Origin: Persicaria tinctoria | Taxonomy: Eukaryota > Streptophyta > Magnoliopsida > Caryophyllales > Polygonaceae | NCBI GenBank assembly: GCA_037127255.1 | Contig: JBANSL010000019.1 | Coordinates: 14,841,001-14,905,000, forward strand | Direction: 5' to 3' | DNA: 64,000 nucleotides | Shown here: one piece after another, positions 1 to 13,331 of the stretch | How the letters are laid out: each line of letters opens with the position of its first letter | Position numbering within the stretch: the stretch's first letter is position 1 | Position numbers and translations under genes: made by a program | Notes under the pieces: generated by a model | Databases searched by the model: none | What the model saw: the letters and a program-made list of their open reading frames with translations, nothing else | Told to the model about the DNA's origin: nothing

Positions 1-2444
1 ATTAACTAATAAATTCATATGAGAATATTATGAGAGTTTATCTTGAGAAACAAATCATATAAGTAGCTAATAATTGTGGAATAGAACTTTATATTATGCA
101 ATAAATTCTTATTCGAATAATCTAAGCGAGTGTTTTGAGGGAAAATCGTATAATTAAGGAATAAATGTTTAATAAAACCTTATTTTAACTACTAAATTCT
201 TATTATAATACTATAAGAGTATGTTTTGAGGAAAACTAATATAACTAAATGTTTAATAAAACCTTATTTTGACTACTAAATTCTTATTAGAATACTATAA
301 GAGTAGTTTTTTTTTTAAGAAAACTCGTATAACTAATGAACAAATGTTTAATAAAACATTATATTGATTACTAAATTCTTATTAAAATACTATAAGAGTA
401 TGTTTTGAGGAAAACTCATTTAAGTAACTAACAAATGTTTAATAAAACCTTGTATTAACTATTATATTCTTATTAGAATACTATAAGAATATGCTTTGAG
501 AAAAACTCGTATAAGTAACTACCAAATGTTTAATAAAACCTTATATTAACTACTAAATTCTTAATAGAATACTATAAGAGTATGTTTTGAGGAAAACTCA
601 TAAAAGTAATGAATAAATGTTTAATAAAACCTTATTTTAACTACTAAATTCTTATTATAATACTATAAGAGTATGTTTTGAGGAAAACTAATGTAAGTAA
701 CGAATAAATGTTTAATAAAACCTTATTTTGACTACTAAATTCTTATTAGAATACTATAAGAGTAGTTTTTTTTAAGAAAACTCGTATAACTAATGAACAA
801 ATGTTTAATAAAACATTATATTGATTACTAAATTCTTATTAAAATACTATAAGAGTATGTTTTGAGGAAAACTCATTTAAGTAACTAACAAATGTTCAAT
901 AAAACCTTGTATTAACTATTATATTCTTATTAGAATACTATAAGAATATGCTTTGAGAAAAACTCGTATAAGTAACTACCAAATGTTTAATAAAACCTTA
1001 TATTAACTACTAAATTCTTAATAGAATACTATAAGAATATGTTTTGAGGAAAACTCATAAAAGTAATGAACAAATGCTTAATATAACCTTATATTAACTA
1101 ATAAATTCTTATTCGAGTACAATAAGAGTATGTTTTGAGGAAATCTCATATAAGGAATGAACAAATGTTTAATAAAACCTTATTTTGACTACTAAATTCT
1201 TATTAGAATACTATAAGAGTAGTTTTTTTTAAGAAAAATCGTATAACTAATGAACAAATGTTTAATAAAACATTATATTGATTACTAAATTCTTATTAAA
1301 ATACTATAAGAGTATGTTTTGAGGAAAACTCATTTAAGTAACTAACAAATGTTCAATAAAACCTTGTATTAAGTATTATATTCTTATTAGAATACTATAA
1401 GAATATGCTATAAGAATATGCTTTGAGAAAAACTCGTATAAGTAACTACCAAATGTTTAATAAAACCTTATATTAACTACTAAATTTTTAATAGAATACT
1501 ATAAGAGTATGTTTTGAGGAAAACTCATACAAGTAATGAACAAATGCTTAATATAACCTTATATTAACTAATAAATTCTTATTCGAGTACAATAAGAGTA
1601 TGTTTTGAGAAAATCTCATATAAGGAATGAATAAATGTTTAATAAAACCTTATGTTGACTAACAAATTCTTATTAGAATACTATATAAGAGTATGTTTTG
1701 AGGAAAACTAATATAAGTAACGAATAAATGTTTAATAAAACCTTATTTTGACTACTAAATTCTTATTAGAATACTATAAGAGTAATTTTTTAAGAAAACT
1801 CATATAACTAATGAACAAATGTTTAATAAAACATTATATTGATTACTAAATTCTTATTAAAATACTATAAGAGTATGTTTTGAGGAAAACTCATTTAAGT
1901 AACTAACAAATGTTCAATAAAACCTTGTATTAACTATTATATTCATATTAGAATACTATAAGAATATTCTTTGAGAAAAACTCGTATAAGTAACTATCAA
2001 ATGTTTAATAAAACCTTATATTAACTACTAAATTCTTAATAGAATACTATAAGAGTATGTTTTGAGGAAAACTCATAAAAGTAATGAACAAATGCTTAAT
2101 ATAACCTTATATTAACTAATTAATTCTTATTCGAGTACAATAAGAGTATGTTATGAGGAAATCCAATATAAGGAATGAACAAATGTTTATTAAAACCTTA
2201 TGTTGACTAATAAATTCTTATTATAATACTATATAAGAGTATGTTTTGAGGAAAACTAATATAAGTAACGAATAAATGTTTAACAAAACCTTATTTTGAC
2301 TACTAAATTCTTATTAGAATACTATAAGAGTAGTTTTTTAAGAAAACTCTTATAACTAATGAACAAATGTTTAATAACACATTATATTGATTACTAAATT
2401 CTTATTAAAATACTATAAGAGTATGTTTTGAGGAAAACTCATTA
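1..2444. repeat. AT-rich satellite array, monomer about 91 bp with higher-order structure
   Basis: Recurring blocks such as AAATGTTTAATAAAACC, ACTAAATTCTTATTAGAATA and AGAGTATGTTTTGAGGAAAA return about every 91 bp, giving some 26 monomers. A variant monomer with a T-rich stretch after AGAGTAG recurs near 303, 763, 1219, 1782 and 2329, so the larger period is about 456-460 bp (5 monomers) twice and then about 550-560 bp (6 monomers) twice. The array runs off the left edge and stops abruptly near 2444. No coding potential is visible. Confidence 0.93.
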
Positions 2445-5048
2445 AAATATATTATATTTTTATTTGTATTGATGATTTTATTTTCTAGATGTAAATTGTG
2501 AATGGAAATTAAAAAAGCAATTAATGTGTAGGGTCGAATTATTTTTTACCGCCCAAATGGATTTTGAGCGGTCAATTTCCCGCACTTTGGAATTGAGAAC
2601 AACCCTAATTGATTTTGGGCACCGCCTCCTTGCCTTCCTCTTCATTTCAGATCTCCCTTTGGCCGCTCCTTCATTCCAGACTTCTCTCTCCAAAAAATTT
2701 CAGATCTCTCGTCCTCCCCGACGACGCCGACAGACCACCACCGGACGGAGCGCCGCCTTCTACCAAATCACCATCGCCGAGCTTCTTCCTCACCAATCCT
2801 CCCACCACCTCCTCATCCCGCTAGCCCTCTTGCCCTCGCACCAACAAAACCACCATCGCCGACCTTCTTCCTCACCCCGCTAGCCCTCTTGCCCTCGCAC
2901 CACCTCTCGCCGGCGATAGCCGTCCACCAAATCACCCCACCAATCCTCCCACCGCCTCCTCTGTTGCCCATAGATACCCGTCTCCCCTCTTTCACTGTCG
3001 GAACCCTAAGCCTTACCACCGCCTCCTCATCCCTGGTTTCCTCTCCATCACCACTCGCCGTCGTTCACCAAAACCTCTGCTGCTGCTCCCCACTGGTCAC
3101 GCGGCTCCTCTTCTCGACCTGGCTGCTCCTAACCCCGTTGCGGCTCCTCCACTGGTCGCCAAAATCGGTAAGTGCAGGCCGGTTAAATGTGTTCTCCCTC
3201 TCCTATTCTTGGATGCTTAATTGCTGAGTTGCTGTTAACTTGTTTTGGTATGTATTTGGAACAATCCATTGGGGATTAAGCACTAAGGTCGAATGGGGAA
3301 CTCATCTCTACAAGAGACAGAAAACTCAATTGTTGCTGTTAACTTAATTGTTGATAGTTCTATCCATCGGTGCTGTCCATTGTTGATACCATTGTTGCTA
3401 TCCACTGTTAACAAATAATTGGTAACTTGTCAACAGTTGTTGTTGTTTTCTTTTTTTTTTACATTTCACATATCTAATAACGTCTTCTGCATAATTAATG
3501 ATGATACACAGGTCTCCAGGATAGACAAAAGACTGCACACAGTTGCAAAGCTTAGGATTGACAAAGTAAGCAGAGTTCTTTATGCTCTTATTTCTAATTG
3601 TTCTAGTACCTTGCTAATGCCTTCACAGCTGGGCTTGTTACTGTCTTGGAGTTTTCTTTGGCGACACTGCTTAGAGAATCATGTAGAAGGTTTTCTCTTG
3701 ATATGCTAATACATATAATTATAAATTTATAATGTTTGAATTTTTTTTAATTCAAAGAAGAGTGAGAGAATTATACTTTTATGCATTACCTATATATGAT
3801 AAGAGGTGTGTAGTGAAACCTCTTTAATTGTGTGCTTATGCAATTGTGTTTGGCATTCCAAAGTTGGGACCTATATTGAATAATTCAGAGCTCGCTTGTA
3901 ATAGATCAGATCTATGATCTATCATTCATTCATTTTACTCTTCTAATAGAATAAGTCAACACTTTTACGGTACTATTTTATCACAAAAAGATCTTTAGCT
4001 ATATGGATATGCTTTGCTATGTTTTTTTTTTACATTATCATTGTTGTGTGATATGATTTGAGTTTTTTTACACAAAATGTGATGTTTTGGCCTCCATGTA
4101 AATGAACCCTTTTGGTTGCGAGTTCTCCTTCCCTCGTGGGAGGCGATTACTCCCCCAAAACCTAAACCTGTTAGGTTGTTACAACTTTAATTTGATGCTG
4201 AAATTCAATTTTGTTTTAGAATGTCGATGCTGAAATTGAATTTGATACACTGTTTGATTTGAGACTTGGTTGTAGAAAGAAATCTCAAATCAAACAATGC
4301 ATTGTTATGTTGTAGAAAGATATTGTTATGTCCCTTGCTAATTATATTGGGATTTTTTTGTGTTGTTTGTAGGGAAGAAGGTGGGGCAGATGGGAAATGT
4401 GTTGGCATACTACAAGAAGCTATCATTGTTTTGTTTGTGTTTTGGATAGTCGTATTTATGCTTGTGTTTTGGTTGATTGAACTCGTGGTTGTCTGTTGGA
4501 TGTGTTTAGAATGAACAAATTATGTAAATGGTATTTTATCTTGATATATTTATGTGTCCAGCATTATTAAATAATTATATTATATTTAAATGAGATGTGG
4601 CAACAACATTAGCCACATCCCACATGCAATTAGCCACACAGACAATAGCCACGGCTATAGCTACGGGCATATATTGTAGCCACGATCATACCCACATGCA
4701 GGCCACGACATTAGCCACGGGCATAGCCACAACAGTCGCTATGCTTCAATGGAGACTCCCACGTGCGAGGCCACGACATCAGCCACGAGCAGACCGTGGC
4801 TAATGTCGTGGCTATAGCCACGAATTCCTCGGGTATGACCCGACCACGGACATAGCCACGGAATTGTCAGATCGTGGCTATTAGCCACGGATATTGTGGT
4901 GGTGGCTGTTAGCGTCGAGGCATATATCCTCGAATGGCGACGAACGTCAAATTCATGGCTATGCCCGTGGCTAAACCGTTTAGCCACGGAAATTCGTGGC
5001 CAATTTGTGGCTATTTGACCGTGGCTATTTCCTGTGTTTTTTGTAGTG
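2445..5048. mobile_element. CACTA-like element, right end only (left boundary not found)
   Basis: The right edge reads TTTTTTGTAGTG, the usual 3' terminus of plant CACTA elements, and is preceded by about 450 bp of inverted and direct GTGGCTA/TAGCCAC repeats as expected for subterminal transposase sites. The inner part has a C-rich, proline- and serine-coding stretch (2620-3180) that looks like a captured or degenerate leader. No transposase is seen and no matching CACTACAA start was found, so the left end may be truncated by the satellite. Only the right terminus is well supported. Confidence 0.5.
4590..5040. repeat. Subterminal TAGCCACG/CGTGGCTA repeats
   Basis: About twenty copies of a short motif, TAGCCACG or its complement CGTGGCTA, are packed in both orientations immediately inside the CACTA-like 3' end. 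Such clusters are the binding sites of TNPA-type proteins in CACTA elements; that role here is inferred. Confidence 0.7.
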
Positions 5049-5689
5049 GATTAGAATTTGTAGATTTGATAATCAATTTGGGGTAAATTTAGATTAAGGT
5101 TTGTGAGTTTGCGAGGGTCTGGGTTAAACCATCCACCATGGGAGGATCTATTTGCTTGTTCTGCTGATACGTTGCTTTTACTCATAATAAAGTCTCTTGT
5201 ATATCTCTGTATAGGTTAAAAAATAATTGAAAAAACATATTGATAATGCCTTATAAGGTGGCCAAAAGTTAACTAAAGATTCATCTCTCTGGACATAATA
5301 CATAATATGAAGTGGACATGATCAGAATGAAAAATGAAATAATGAAAGACTATGGCGGTGCAACTGATGACTTGATTGAACTATATGTCTACATCTATCT
5401 GTTTTATGTATATATTAAAAAGAAATTATATGTGATTGTGTCAGGTATTTCATGAATATCATTGCTTAAAATATAATGTCCCTTCGGAGACATCTGATAA
5501 AATTTACACATAATGTAATGACAGAAGTATATGACTATTTACGTACAGAGAACAAAAAAGGCTCTGCTAAATTTGATTTTGATATTAACATTGATATCGA
5601 TTGGCAACTTGTGATACACATTTTTCAGCCCCCCCTTGCCAAAAATCCTGGATCCGCCACTAGGTGTGTTGATCGTCTGAATTGAGTGC
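5049..5689. other. Unassigned stretch with a hAT-like terminus
   Basis: AT-rich non-coding DNA. At 5648-5661 lies CTGGATCCGCCACT, the complement of the CAGTGGCGGATCC terminus of the hAT elements at 56-58 kb. No matching left end was found, so this is probably a broken hAT copy abutting the end of element B. A 69-codon open frame at 5476-5685 matches nothing I recognise. Confidence 0.4.
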
Positions 5690-6055
5690 AATGTTGCTGC
5701 AGAAGTGGTCGACATCGAGTGAAGGTGGTCAATATTGAGTAGATGTGGTCGACTTAGACTATACTTACTCTACTTCGACTATAGTGAAGCCTCCAGGGTG
5801 GTTTTCCTCGACCACATGCTTTTCTTTGCTTAACATGTTTGGTCGACGTCGAGTAGGCTGCTCGACGTTGAGTACTTCTGCTGCTTCTTTGTACCTGCAA
5901 AAATCGTTAGAAAAGAAATACCCACAATAGAAGAACTTAAAAACAATGTCCAAAAATCAAAAACCAAAAACCAATGTCCAAAAATTCAAAAACTAAGTGT
6001 TTTATTTACAAGCTCTAGACTTTATAGTCGCTAGGCTGACTTTCTCCGTGAAAGC

Positions 6056-9000
6056 TCAAGGTGGCATCTGCAGGGCCCATGTAGCTTGGGCTTCAAACAA
6101 GACTCCATTTTTGTCCATCATTTGTAGTCCTCCTGAATGGATCTTGTTCACCGTGAAAGGCCCCATCTTCTTCTTGGTGAATTTGTTGGGAAACCAATGA
6201 TCCTTTGATTTGGCGACATAGACCTTGTCTCCAACTTCATACTCATTTGGATCATCATTGGAAACCCTGCATAATCGCACGTACCAAGTCAAACCTCTCC
6301 CATATATAGATAAATCTTTAATTGAAATAGGAGAAAAGATGTCCGTTCCTTGGCTTACCTTTGTAGAATCGGAATTCGGGACCTCGGGTTCTAGTCGACT
6401 TCGAGTATAGGTACTCGACATCGAGTACTTACCTTCGTCCGGTGGCTTGCTCGTCAAAGAGGAGGGATTTGAGGAGGAAGAGGGCTGGTCGACGTCGAGT
6501 AGACTACTTGACGTCGAGTAGACTACTTGACGTCGAGTACTGCTCTACTTCGGGTGGTCCACTCGATGAAGGCGCAGTCAGTGAAGAGCTCTGGTTCTGG
6601 TCGACATCGACCCCATACTTGAATCCTAGCAAGGCATGTGAAAAGAAGTTAGTCGATATCGACTTACCTTGGTCGATGTCGAGTAGGTCCTCTGTATCGT
6701 CGTTTAGGATGGCCATGATCTCCTCCACCTGTGCTTCCATATCCCTCTTTTTCCAGCTCATCGGGGGTCATATTTCTTAACTTAGGCTCCCTGCAAGTAA
6801 TGTACCTGGATGATATTGATTTGACCTCTTCCATGGGACTTGTATGCCTTTCAGTTTTATTAAAAGAATACTCAATTACCTCATCGTTGTGTTGAAAGTG
6901 AGTGCTCCCTTCCTTACGCTTATGTTGGCATCCACTGTCACCAAAAAGGGCCTTCCTAGAATGATTGGACAAGAAGGGTCCTCTACCATATCAATAACTA
7001 AGAAATCAGCAGGGACAAAGAACTTACTTACTTGCTCCGCTACATTGTCAACCATGCATGTTGGGATGACCACAGTGTTGTTCGCCATGTATAACTTTGC
7101 ATCCGCAGGCTATAGAGCACCTATCTTAACTTTAGACCAGATTGATAAATGCATTATACTCATACTGGCCCCCAAGTCACATAAGGCATTAAATTTATAT
7201 TGACCAAATCCAATGGTTATAGCAAACTTACCTGGATCTAGCCTTTTCTCTAAAACATCCATCTGGATGCACTCCTTTGTGATCTCAGCCATCGACCGCT
7301 TTTTGCTTAAAATCTCCTCGAGGAACTTAACGTAAGATGGCCTCTTGTGAAGGGCTTCTGTGAAAGGGATTGTAACGTTGATCCTTTGAAGCATCTTCAC
7401 GAACCGCTGGAACTTTTTCACTGCTGGATCCTTTGGAGATTTTGTTGGGAATGGCAGCTTTTTCTTCGTCGGAGGTGCAGAAGGGCAGTCGACAGGGGCA
7501 GAAGGCTGGTCGACGTCAACTAGGGGGTCCTCGATGTCGAGTAGGTTGGTCAATTTCTGGGCAGACCTCTCATTCTGGTCGATGTCGAGCAGGGGCTCCT
7601 CGATGTTGACTAGGTTTTGGTCGAGGCAGACTGGACTGGTCGATGTCGAGTAGTCCGCTGCATCCTTCTGCTCCGTGTTTTGATCGGGCGTCTGTGTCTG
7701 TCGCCCACTCCTTAGGTTCATGGCAGCCACCTGTCCTGTAGATTTACCTTTAGGGTTAGGTTCAGAGGATCCAGGGAACGTACCTGATTGCTTTGTGACG
7801 GATGTTGCCAGTTGTCCAATCCGGGTCTCCATAGATTTTCGCCACATATCGATTTCCCCAAACCTTGAGTTGACGTCGTGCGGCTGCGTGTGGATGGAAT
7901 TGATGGAATGTTGGCTTTCTGCATGGTTCCTCCGCATCTCCTCAACTATCATTTGCATGTCATCTTTCTTACCTTCTCTGTCAGGGTAACCAGGAGCTCT
8001 GTAAGGCGGAGGATTTTGATGCTGGGGCTGGCGATAATAGCTCCAGTTCTGGTTCTGATGTTGTCCTGAGTACTATCCCCCTACATACCTTACCTCTTCG
8101 TGGGATTCCGCTAGTTGTACTTGATCGACATGGGGGCACACAGTAGTGTTGTGCCTCACAGACCCACATTCCAAACAAGGCTGATTTTTCGACAAGAATT
8201 TGACTTGTTTGGTAAGACGACGTACCTGGTCATTGTGGAGCTGGTCCCTGACGTCCGAATCAATCTCCTTTGGTGGCATATATAGAGGCATAGATGGGGC
8301 AGGCCTTTCATACCTTTCGTCAGCAGGTGGGGTGTACTAGAGATACCTATATGCAGTGTAGTTGTTGACCCGATACTTAGTAGGCGCATCCAGGCAGTTG
8401 AAGATGATTTCCTGGATGACGTAGGGTGGCTGTTCGTGCGTAGGACAGGATTTCAGCAGCCTTTTGTAGCGCTCCCAGACCTGTGCAAGCGGTTCTCCTA
8501 GCTTTTGTCTGAAAGCCGTGATTTGTTGTCTGAGCGCAGCTGTCTTTGCAGGAGGAAAGAACTTGTTGAGGAAGAGGTCCTGTAGTTCATTCCAAGTGTG
8601 AATTGATTGTGCTGACAATCCTTCAAGCCACTGTGAGGCCATTCTTATAAGAGACCAACGAAAAGCCTTTAGTTTGAGATATTCTAGATTAGCACCATCA
8701 GCAATTGCTTCACATACATCTAGAAAAGTAGTAACGTGCTCTAAAAGACATTCATTGGGTCTTCCCCTAAATTGACTCCTCGTAATTTTAGTAATAAAAG
8801 AAGGACGAATTTCATAATTAACAGGGGAAAGAACGATCGGTGATTCAGGAAGTTCCAGAGTAGGATGCATATACTCTTTTGCGTTGGCTGGGACATGCCC
8901 AATATGCTCCTTAAGTTCCCTCCTCGCGTTGACCTCGCGATCTACCCTTGCCTCCCACCACTGCTGGTTCTGTGTATATTCCACCTCTTGTCGGGCGTGT

Positions 9001-9206
9001 TCTACTTCTCTGGTGGTGAGTTCCTCAATCCGTATGTGGAGTTGCTCAAGCTCCTGTGCTGGTGTGAGCTCGATCACGTTCTCGTTGTTGGGTGGAGTCG
9101 CCATGAGTCTTCTCCTAAGCCTGTGCTGTAAGTGGAAAAAGCGTTCTGGTTCGAGCAAAGGGTCGATAGGCGTGCAACCAGTTCTTCGCATGCACCTGAG
9201 AAACAA
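6056..9206 (-). pseudogene. Athila-type gag-protease with integrase-tail-like end (element B), broken
   Basis: Homologous throughout to the element A polyprotein. In order: gag core (9206-8340; NKFFPPAKTAALRQQI and WERYKRLLKSCP are Athila gag signatures), a CCHC zinc knuckle CLECGSVRHNTTVC (near 8170), a retropepsin with the DLGAS active site (near 7160) and GRPFL flap region (near 6960), a spacer of TCGA-type motifs, and a tail ending in GPFTVNKIHSGG, which resembles an integrase GPY/F module. In-frame TAG stops lie at 8337-8339, 8073-8075 and 7110-7112. A one-base deletion near 6888 and at least two further frame changes follow (frames 6972-6664, 6761-6504, 6457-6056). It cannot make the full product. 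Confidence 0.88.
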
Positions 9207-9285
9207 TAATAAAAAGAAACAAGTAAAAAGGAACTAAAAGCAAAAACAAATATAAAAAGGAACTAAGAAGGGCGCGATTGATTGC

Positions 9286-9305
9286 TTCCCCGGCAACGAC
9301 GCCAA
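9286..9305 (-). other. Primer-binding site, tRNA-Asp type (element B)
   Basis: On the minus strand the sequence TTGGCGTCGTTGCCGGGGAA directly follows the LTR. It is complementary to the 3' end of plant tRNA-Asp with one mismatch relative to element A (GTC for GCC). tRNA-Asp priming is characteristic of Athila elements. Confidence 0.85.
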
Positions 9306-9308
9306 TTT

Positions 9309-11332
9309 TGTTGTTGTAGGAGGATGTGTCTAGTAAATAAAGTAAATAAAACTAAATAAAAGGAAATCGACTCCTGTCCAAGAAAATAAATACAAGACTT
9401 CCTCCCGTTGTAGTAGAAGGTAGTCAAGATCAATCCACGAGGAAGCGTATCAGCGCCCGCCTTTTCAGTTCCTTAAATCAACATGGTCTCGACCAGAAGA
9501 GTACTCGATATCGAGTAGGGTACTCGATCTCGACCACGCCGTCCACTAACTGCAAAACAGAAACAAACAGAACGCAAAACGAGGTAAAAACAAGCAATGT
9601 CGAGTAACACAGAGTACTCGACGTCGACTAGACCTACTCGACGTCGAGTAGACTTCAGGTGATGTCGAGTGCTTTGCAGTGTAAAAACGTGACCATTGCA
9701 ATGACAGAAATAAAACAGAAGCAACACGAAAATTATGGGAAATTCAATAAACTAAAAGACTTCCAGAATCGGGGTATCAACGCCACAACGATAACCATAT
9801 AAAATAATGCATAAGGTATAAAAGATCATGTCTTTTCATCAAATAACTATCGTTATTAACAAATAGGAATATAGAGGCTTTCACATTAACCCTAATTGTT
9901 ACTAACCCTTTTTTACATAATTAATCCAAGTTGTATTAAGATCACTTTCGCTCCAGTAACACAAACAAGGACCACCTTCAACTTTCGCAAGAGAATCATG
10001 CTCGTAGGGATAGAAAACAAAATCGCATCAAAAGAATGTACCTTTAGCGTATTACCTTACATGGCTACCGTCGGGCTCACCCCGACCCTAGAAGTTGGGT
10101 GACTACTCGCTTCTCATCATGAATAAACTCATCAATAATTTCACGAAACTAAATTGCATTAAATAAACTCAAATAAAACTTACAACGGATTGAAGCCAAA
10201 ACGTCTCTCGACAACTCCAACTTGCTCTCGGCCCTCTCTACTCGTTATCTCCCTCTATGTATTGCTTTGTGGCTTGGCTTGGATCATTAGATGATTGAAT
10301 GATTATAAAATCCAGCTCCTAAAGTCTTATTTATAGTGTTCATTGTAGCTATTTTAGGAAGGAAAAACTATATCTAAATCTAAAACTTTCTATCTAATAA
10401 CATAAGATAAAATATTATGATAAAGAAAATAAATCTATAAAAGAAACTAGGACTAATGTGGATAGATTCCTTCCATCTTGATAGATCTTCATTTGGTGTG
10501 GATAGAATGCATGTGCCTTGGTGTAGAAGCAAGCTAATCAACTCGGATTCCACTCGATTTCGGACTCGGACTCGTCATTGGGCTACTCGACGTTGACCAG
10601 GTTACTCGACATCGAGTAGGGTCTTCTCCTCCTGGGTTGCACTCGAGCTCGGGCAGCTTCTGGACTCGACATGGTGTACTCGACATCGAGTAGGCTTACT
10701 CGACGTAGACTAGGTTCGGGCTCCTCGACTTCGACTAGATCTAGTCGACATCGACATGGACTAGGTTCGGGCTTCGGGTGTACTCGACTTCGACTAGATC
10801 TAGTCGACGTCGAGTAGGTCTATCAGCTTTCAGCATTCTGCTCCGTTCTTGAAACGCACTTTCCTGAGGCCTCATTTGTCGGATTGACACATATGAGTAT
10901 GCGTTAGAAATCTCTTTTCGAGGGCTACAATTCTCATGAAGACATCAGAACTTGATTCCGAATGACGAATGGTGAAAAATGGTGTTTCCTCTAGATGCAC
11001 CATCCTTAGCTTCTTTATGACTTTTCTTTAAGCTCCAAAGTGCGTCCGATTTCTACGAAATGAAACAAAAACTAGTGTAGACTCCATAATTCAGCAAATA
11101 AGTATAAAGTACGTAGAATCTGTACTATTCCCATCCTTAGCTTCTTCATGACTTTCCTTTAAGCTCCAAAGTGCGTCCGATTTCTGCGAAATTAAACAGA
11201 AACTAGTGTAGACTCCATAATTCGGCAAATAAGTGTAAACTACGTAGAATCTGTACTATTCTAACCCCAAATGCATGAAATGTTAACAGAAATCGATATA
11301 AAAGTAAGTATAAAACATGACAAATTAGGCTC
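9309..11332 (-). repeat. LTR of element B (2024 of about 2030 bp; last 6 bp lie at 16922-16927)
   Basis: The LTR is delimited by the primer-binding site on the left and by the CACTA insertion on the right; the remaining ACAACA lies beyond the transposon. It contains two clusters of TCGA-NN-TCGA motifs (9500-9655 and 10575-10815), at positions similar to the two clusters of the element A LTR, and a tandem duplication at 11000-11261. The tract 9700-10500 is AT-rich and non-coding. Confidence 0.82.
11000..11261. repeat. 131-bp tandem duplication inside the element B LTR
   Basis: Two adjacent copies (11000-11130 and 11131-11261) both start CCATCCTTAGCTTCTT and end AGAATCTGTACTATTC, with about ten substitutions between them. 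Element A's LTR has no counterpart. Confidence 0.9.
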
Positions 11333-13331
11333 CACTACAAGAAAAATGGGCTATCGCAACGACATTTAGCAACAACAAATTTATTGTTGTTGCAAAAAAG
11401 TATCTTTTGCAACGACTAAAATATGTCGTTGCTAAATGTCATTGCCCTAATTGTAATTTTATTTTGCCGCTCCTTTGTAATTTGGCGGGGTGGCTTAAAA
11501 TTTGGGTTTAATTTTTGGCAACAACATTATTGTTGCAGTAGAAATTTCATAGGTAACGCAACAACGTCTTCGGTCGTTGTTGTACACTAGGTTATTTTTA
11601 GCAACGACAATTCTTCTTGGTAAAAGTCGAATAGAAATATGGCAAGAAAATATTGTTGCTATATATAAAAAAAAACAAATATAAAAAAAACAAAATTAAT
11701 TGAAATAGAAAAAAATATAAATCAAATAAATCCTTAAATTGAAACCCCAAATCCCCAATTCTCTCCCGTCCCGATTGTTCCCAGTTCCCCGTCTTGTTCA
11801 AGCGACTACCTCTGCTGAATCGACTCACAAACCCTAATTTTTCTTTTGATTCACGGCATCGAGAGAGGATGCGCTTTGGGTTGCAGGCGAAGGGCGTGAA
11901 GGGCGTCTAGAGAGGAGGGCGCGAAGGTTCGCTGGTGCGGAAGCGGTGTTCGCTGGTGTTGAAAGCGGTGTTCGCTGGTGAGGGTGAGGGTTTGAGGGCT
12001 CACCGTCGGTGCTCGCTGGTGCAGAAGATGTAGTCGCTGCCTTCAGAAGAGTGCTCGCTGGTGAAGGGTTGGGGGAGTGACGTTCGCTGGTACTTGCTGC
12101 CATTGCTGGTGTGGTAAGACGTTAGAGGTGTTGTTGCTCGAGGTGCTGCTGTGTCGACAGATTGGTTAGGGGCTGAGGGCGTAAGCGGTTAGGGGCTGGT
12201 GTGTCGACAGATCGCTAGAGGTGCTGTTGCTCGAGGGCTTGAGGGTGTGAACGTTTAAGGGTTGAGGGCCTGAGCGGTCAAGGGCTTCCTGGTGTTGCGG
12301 CTTGAGGTTTTGGCTTCACGGATTGTGTGCAGATCTGGCTACAAGGTATGGTTTCTTTTTCAATTGTAGATTAGCACAAAGATTTGCTACTTCAAAAATT
12401 CTTGTTTGTTGTATGAATTTCAGATTGATATAGATTGTGTGCAAAACTGATTTTTGCTTGTATGGTGTTTGCTTTATAACTGCCTTCTTTTGCTTGATTT
12501 GGTCTGCAATAGTTTACACCAAATTACATGGTTTATTTTGGGTAAGATTATCTGTTTATTTTCACTAAATGAAAGGTAACATATATTGCTCTCGAAGCAC
12601 TCATGATTGACTCATAAATGGAAAAATCATGTTTCCTAGGTGGTTCAACAATTGAGATTAAAGGGCATGCTAGTCAAAATCCTAATTATAAGTGAATCAT
12701 AACAAGTACCCCTGCCAAAGTCCGCCTGTCCCAACTCCCACCCCTAACCATTGGATAAATTTTCCTCCAAGAATGAATATTTTTTGTACAGACTTATGAG
12801 ACAATTAATTCATTCAAGTTTTTTTTATAGTAAAAATTCATTCAAGTTAAGATTACAGCCTGCCAATCTTCTAATTAGTTACATTAATTGTTCACTTACG
12901 CATCACTTTCTCTTGCTGTATCCTTGACATATTGTATTTCTTTCTCTTGTCGTATCCTTGCCGTACTGCATTCATTCAAGGAATAATATAGCTTTGGTCT
13001 ACAATAGTCAGTGTGCTGGACACTCACTTCTATAGCTTTAATTTACAAGGAATAATATATCAAACCACATGTGGTTGGGTCTTACTCATTTTAACTGCCA
13101 CCTCGCTATTTCACTAGTATTATATTTAAGTTCAAAGCTAAGATTGGAGTTCCATATATGAAATTAGGTCTCAGTTGAGCTTTTACCCTATTTGGATAAG
13201 TTATCTAAAAGTTTAATAATTTCATTGATTGTTTTGGCATATTTTTATATATTTGATTATTATAATGTGAGCATTGAGTTTGATTGATATATATGGTTAA
13301 TTTGGAATGACGTGTATCCTTCATGAGCCAT

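Noticed and set aside
2524..3227. Proline/serine-rich frames on both strands
   Set aside because: Low-complexity C-rich DNA in a transposon-like unit; three overlapping frames and no domain.
4409..4424. ATACTACAAGAAGC as left end of the CACTA-like element ending at 5048
   Set aside because: First base and flanking triplet do not match, and no subterminal repeats lie next to it.
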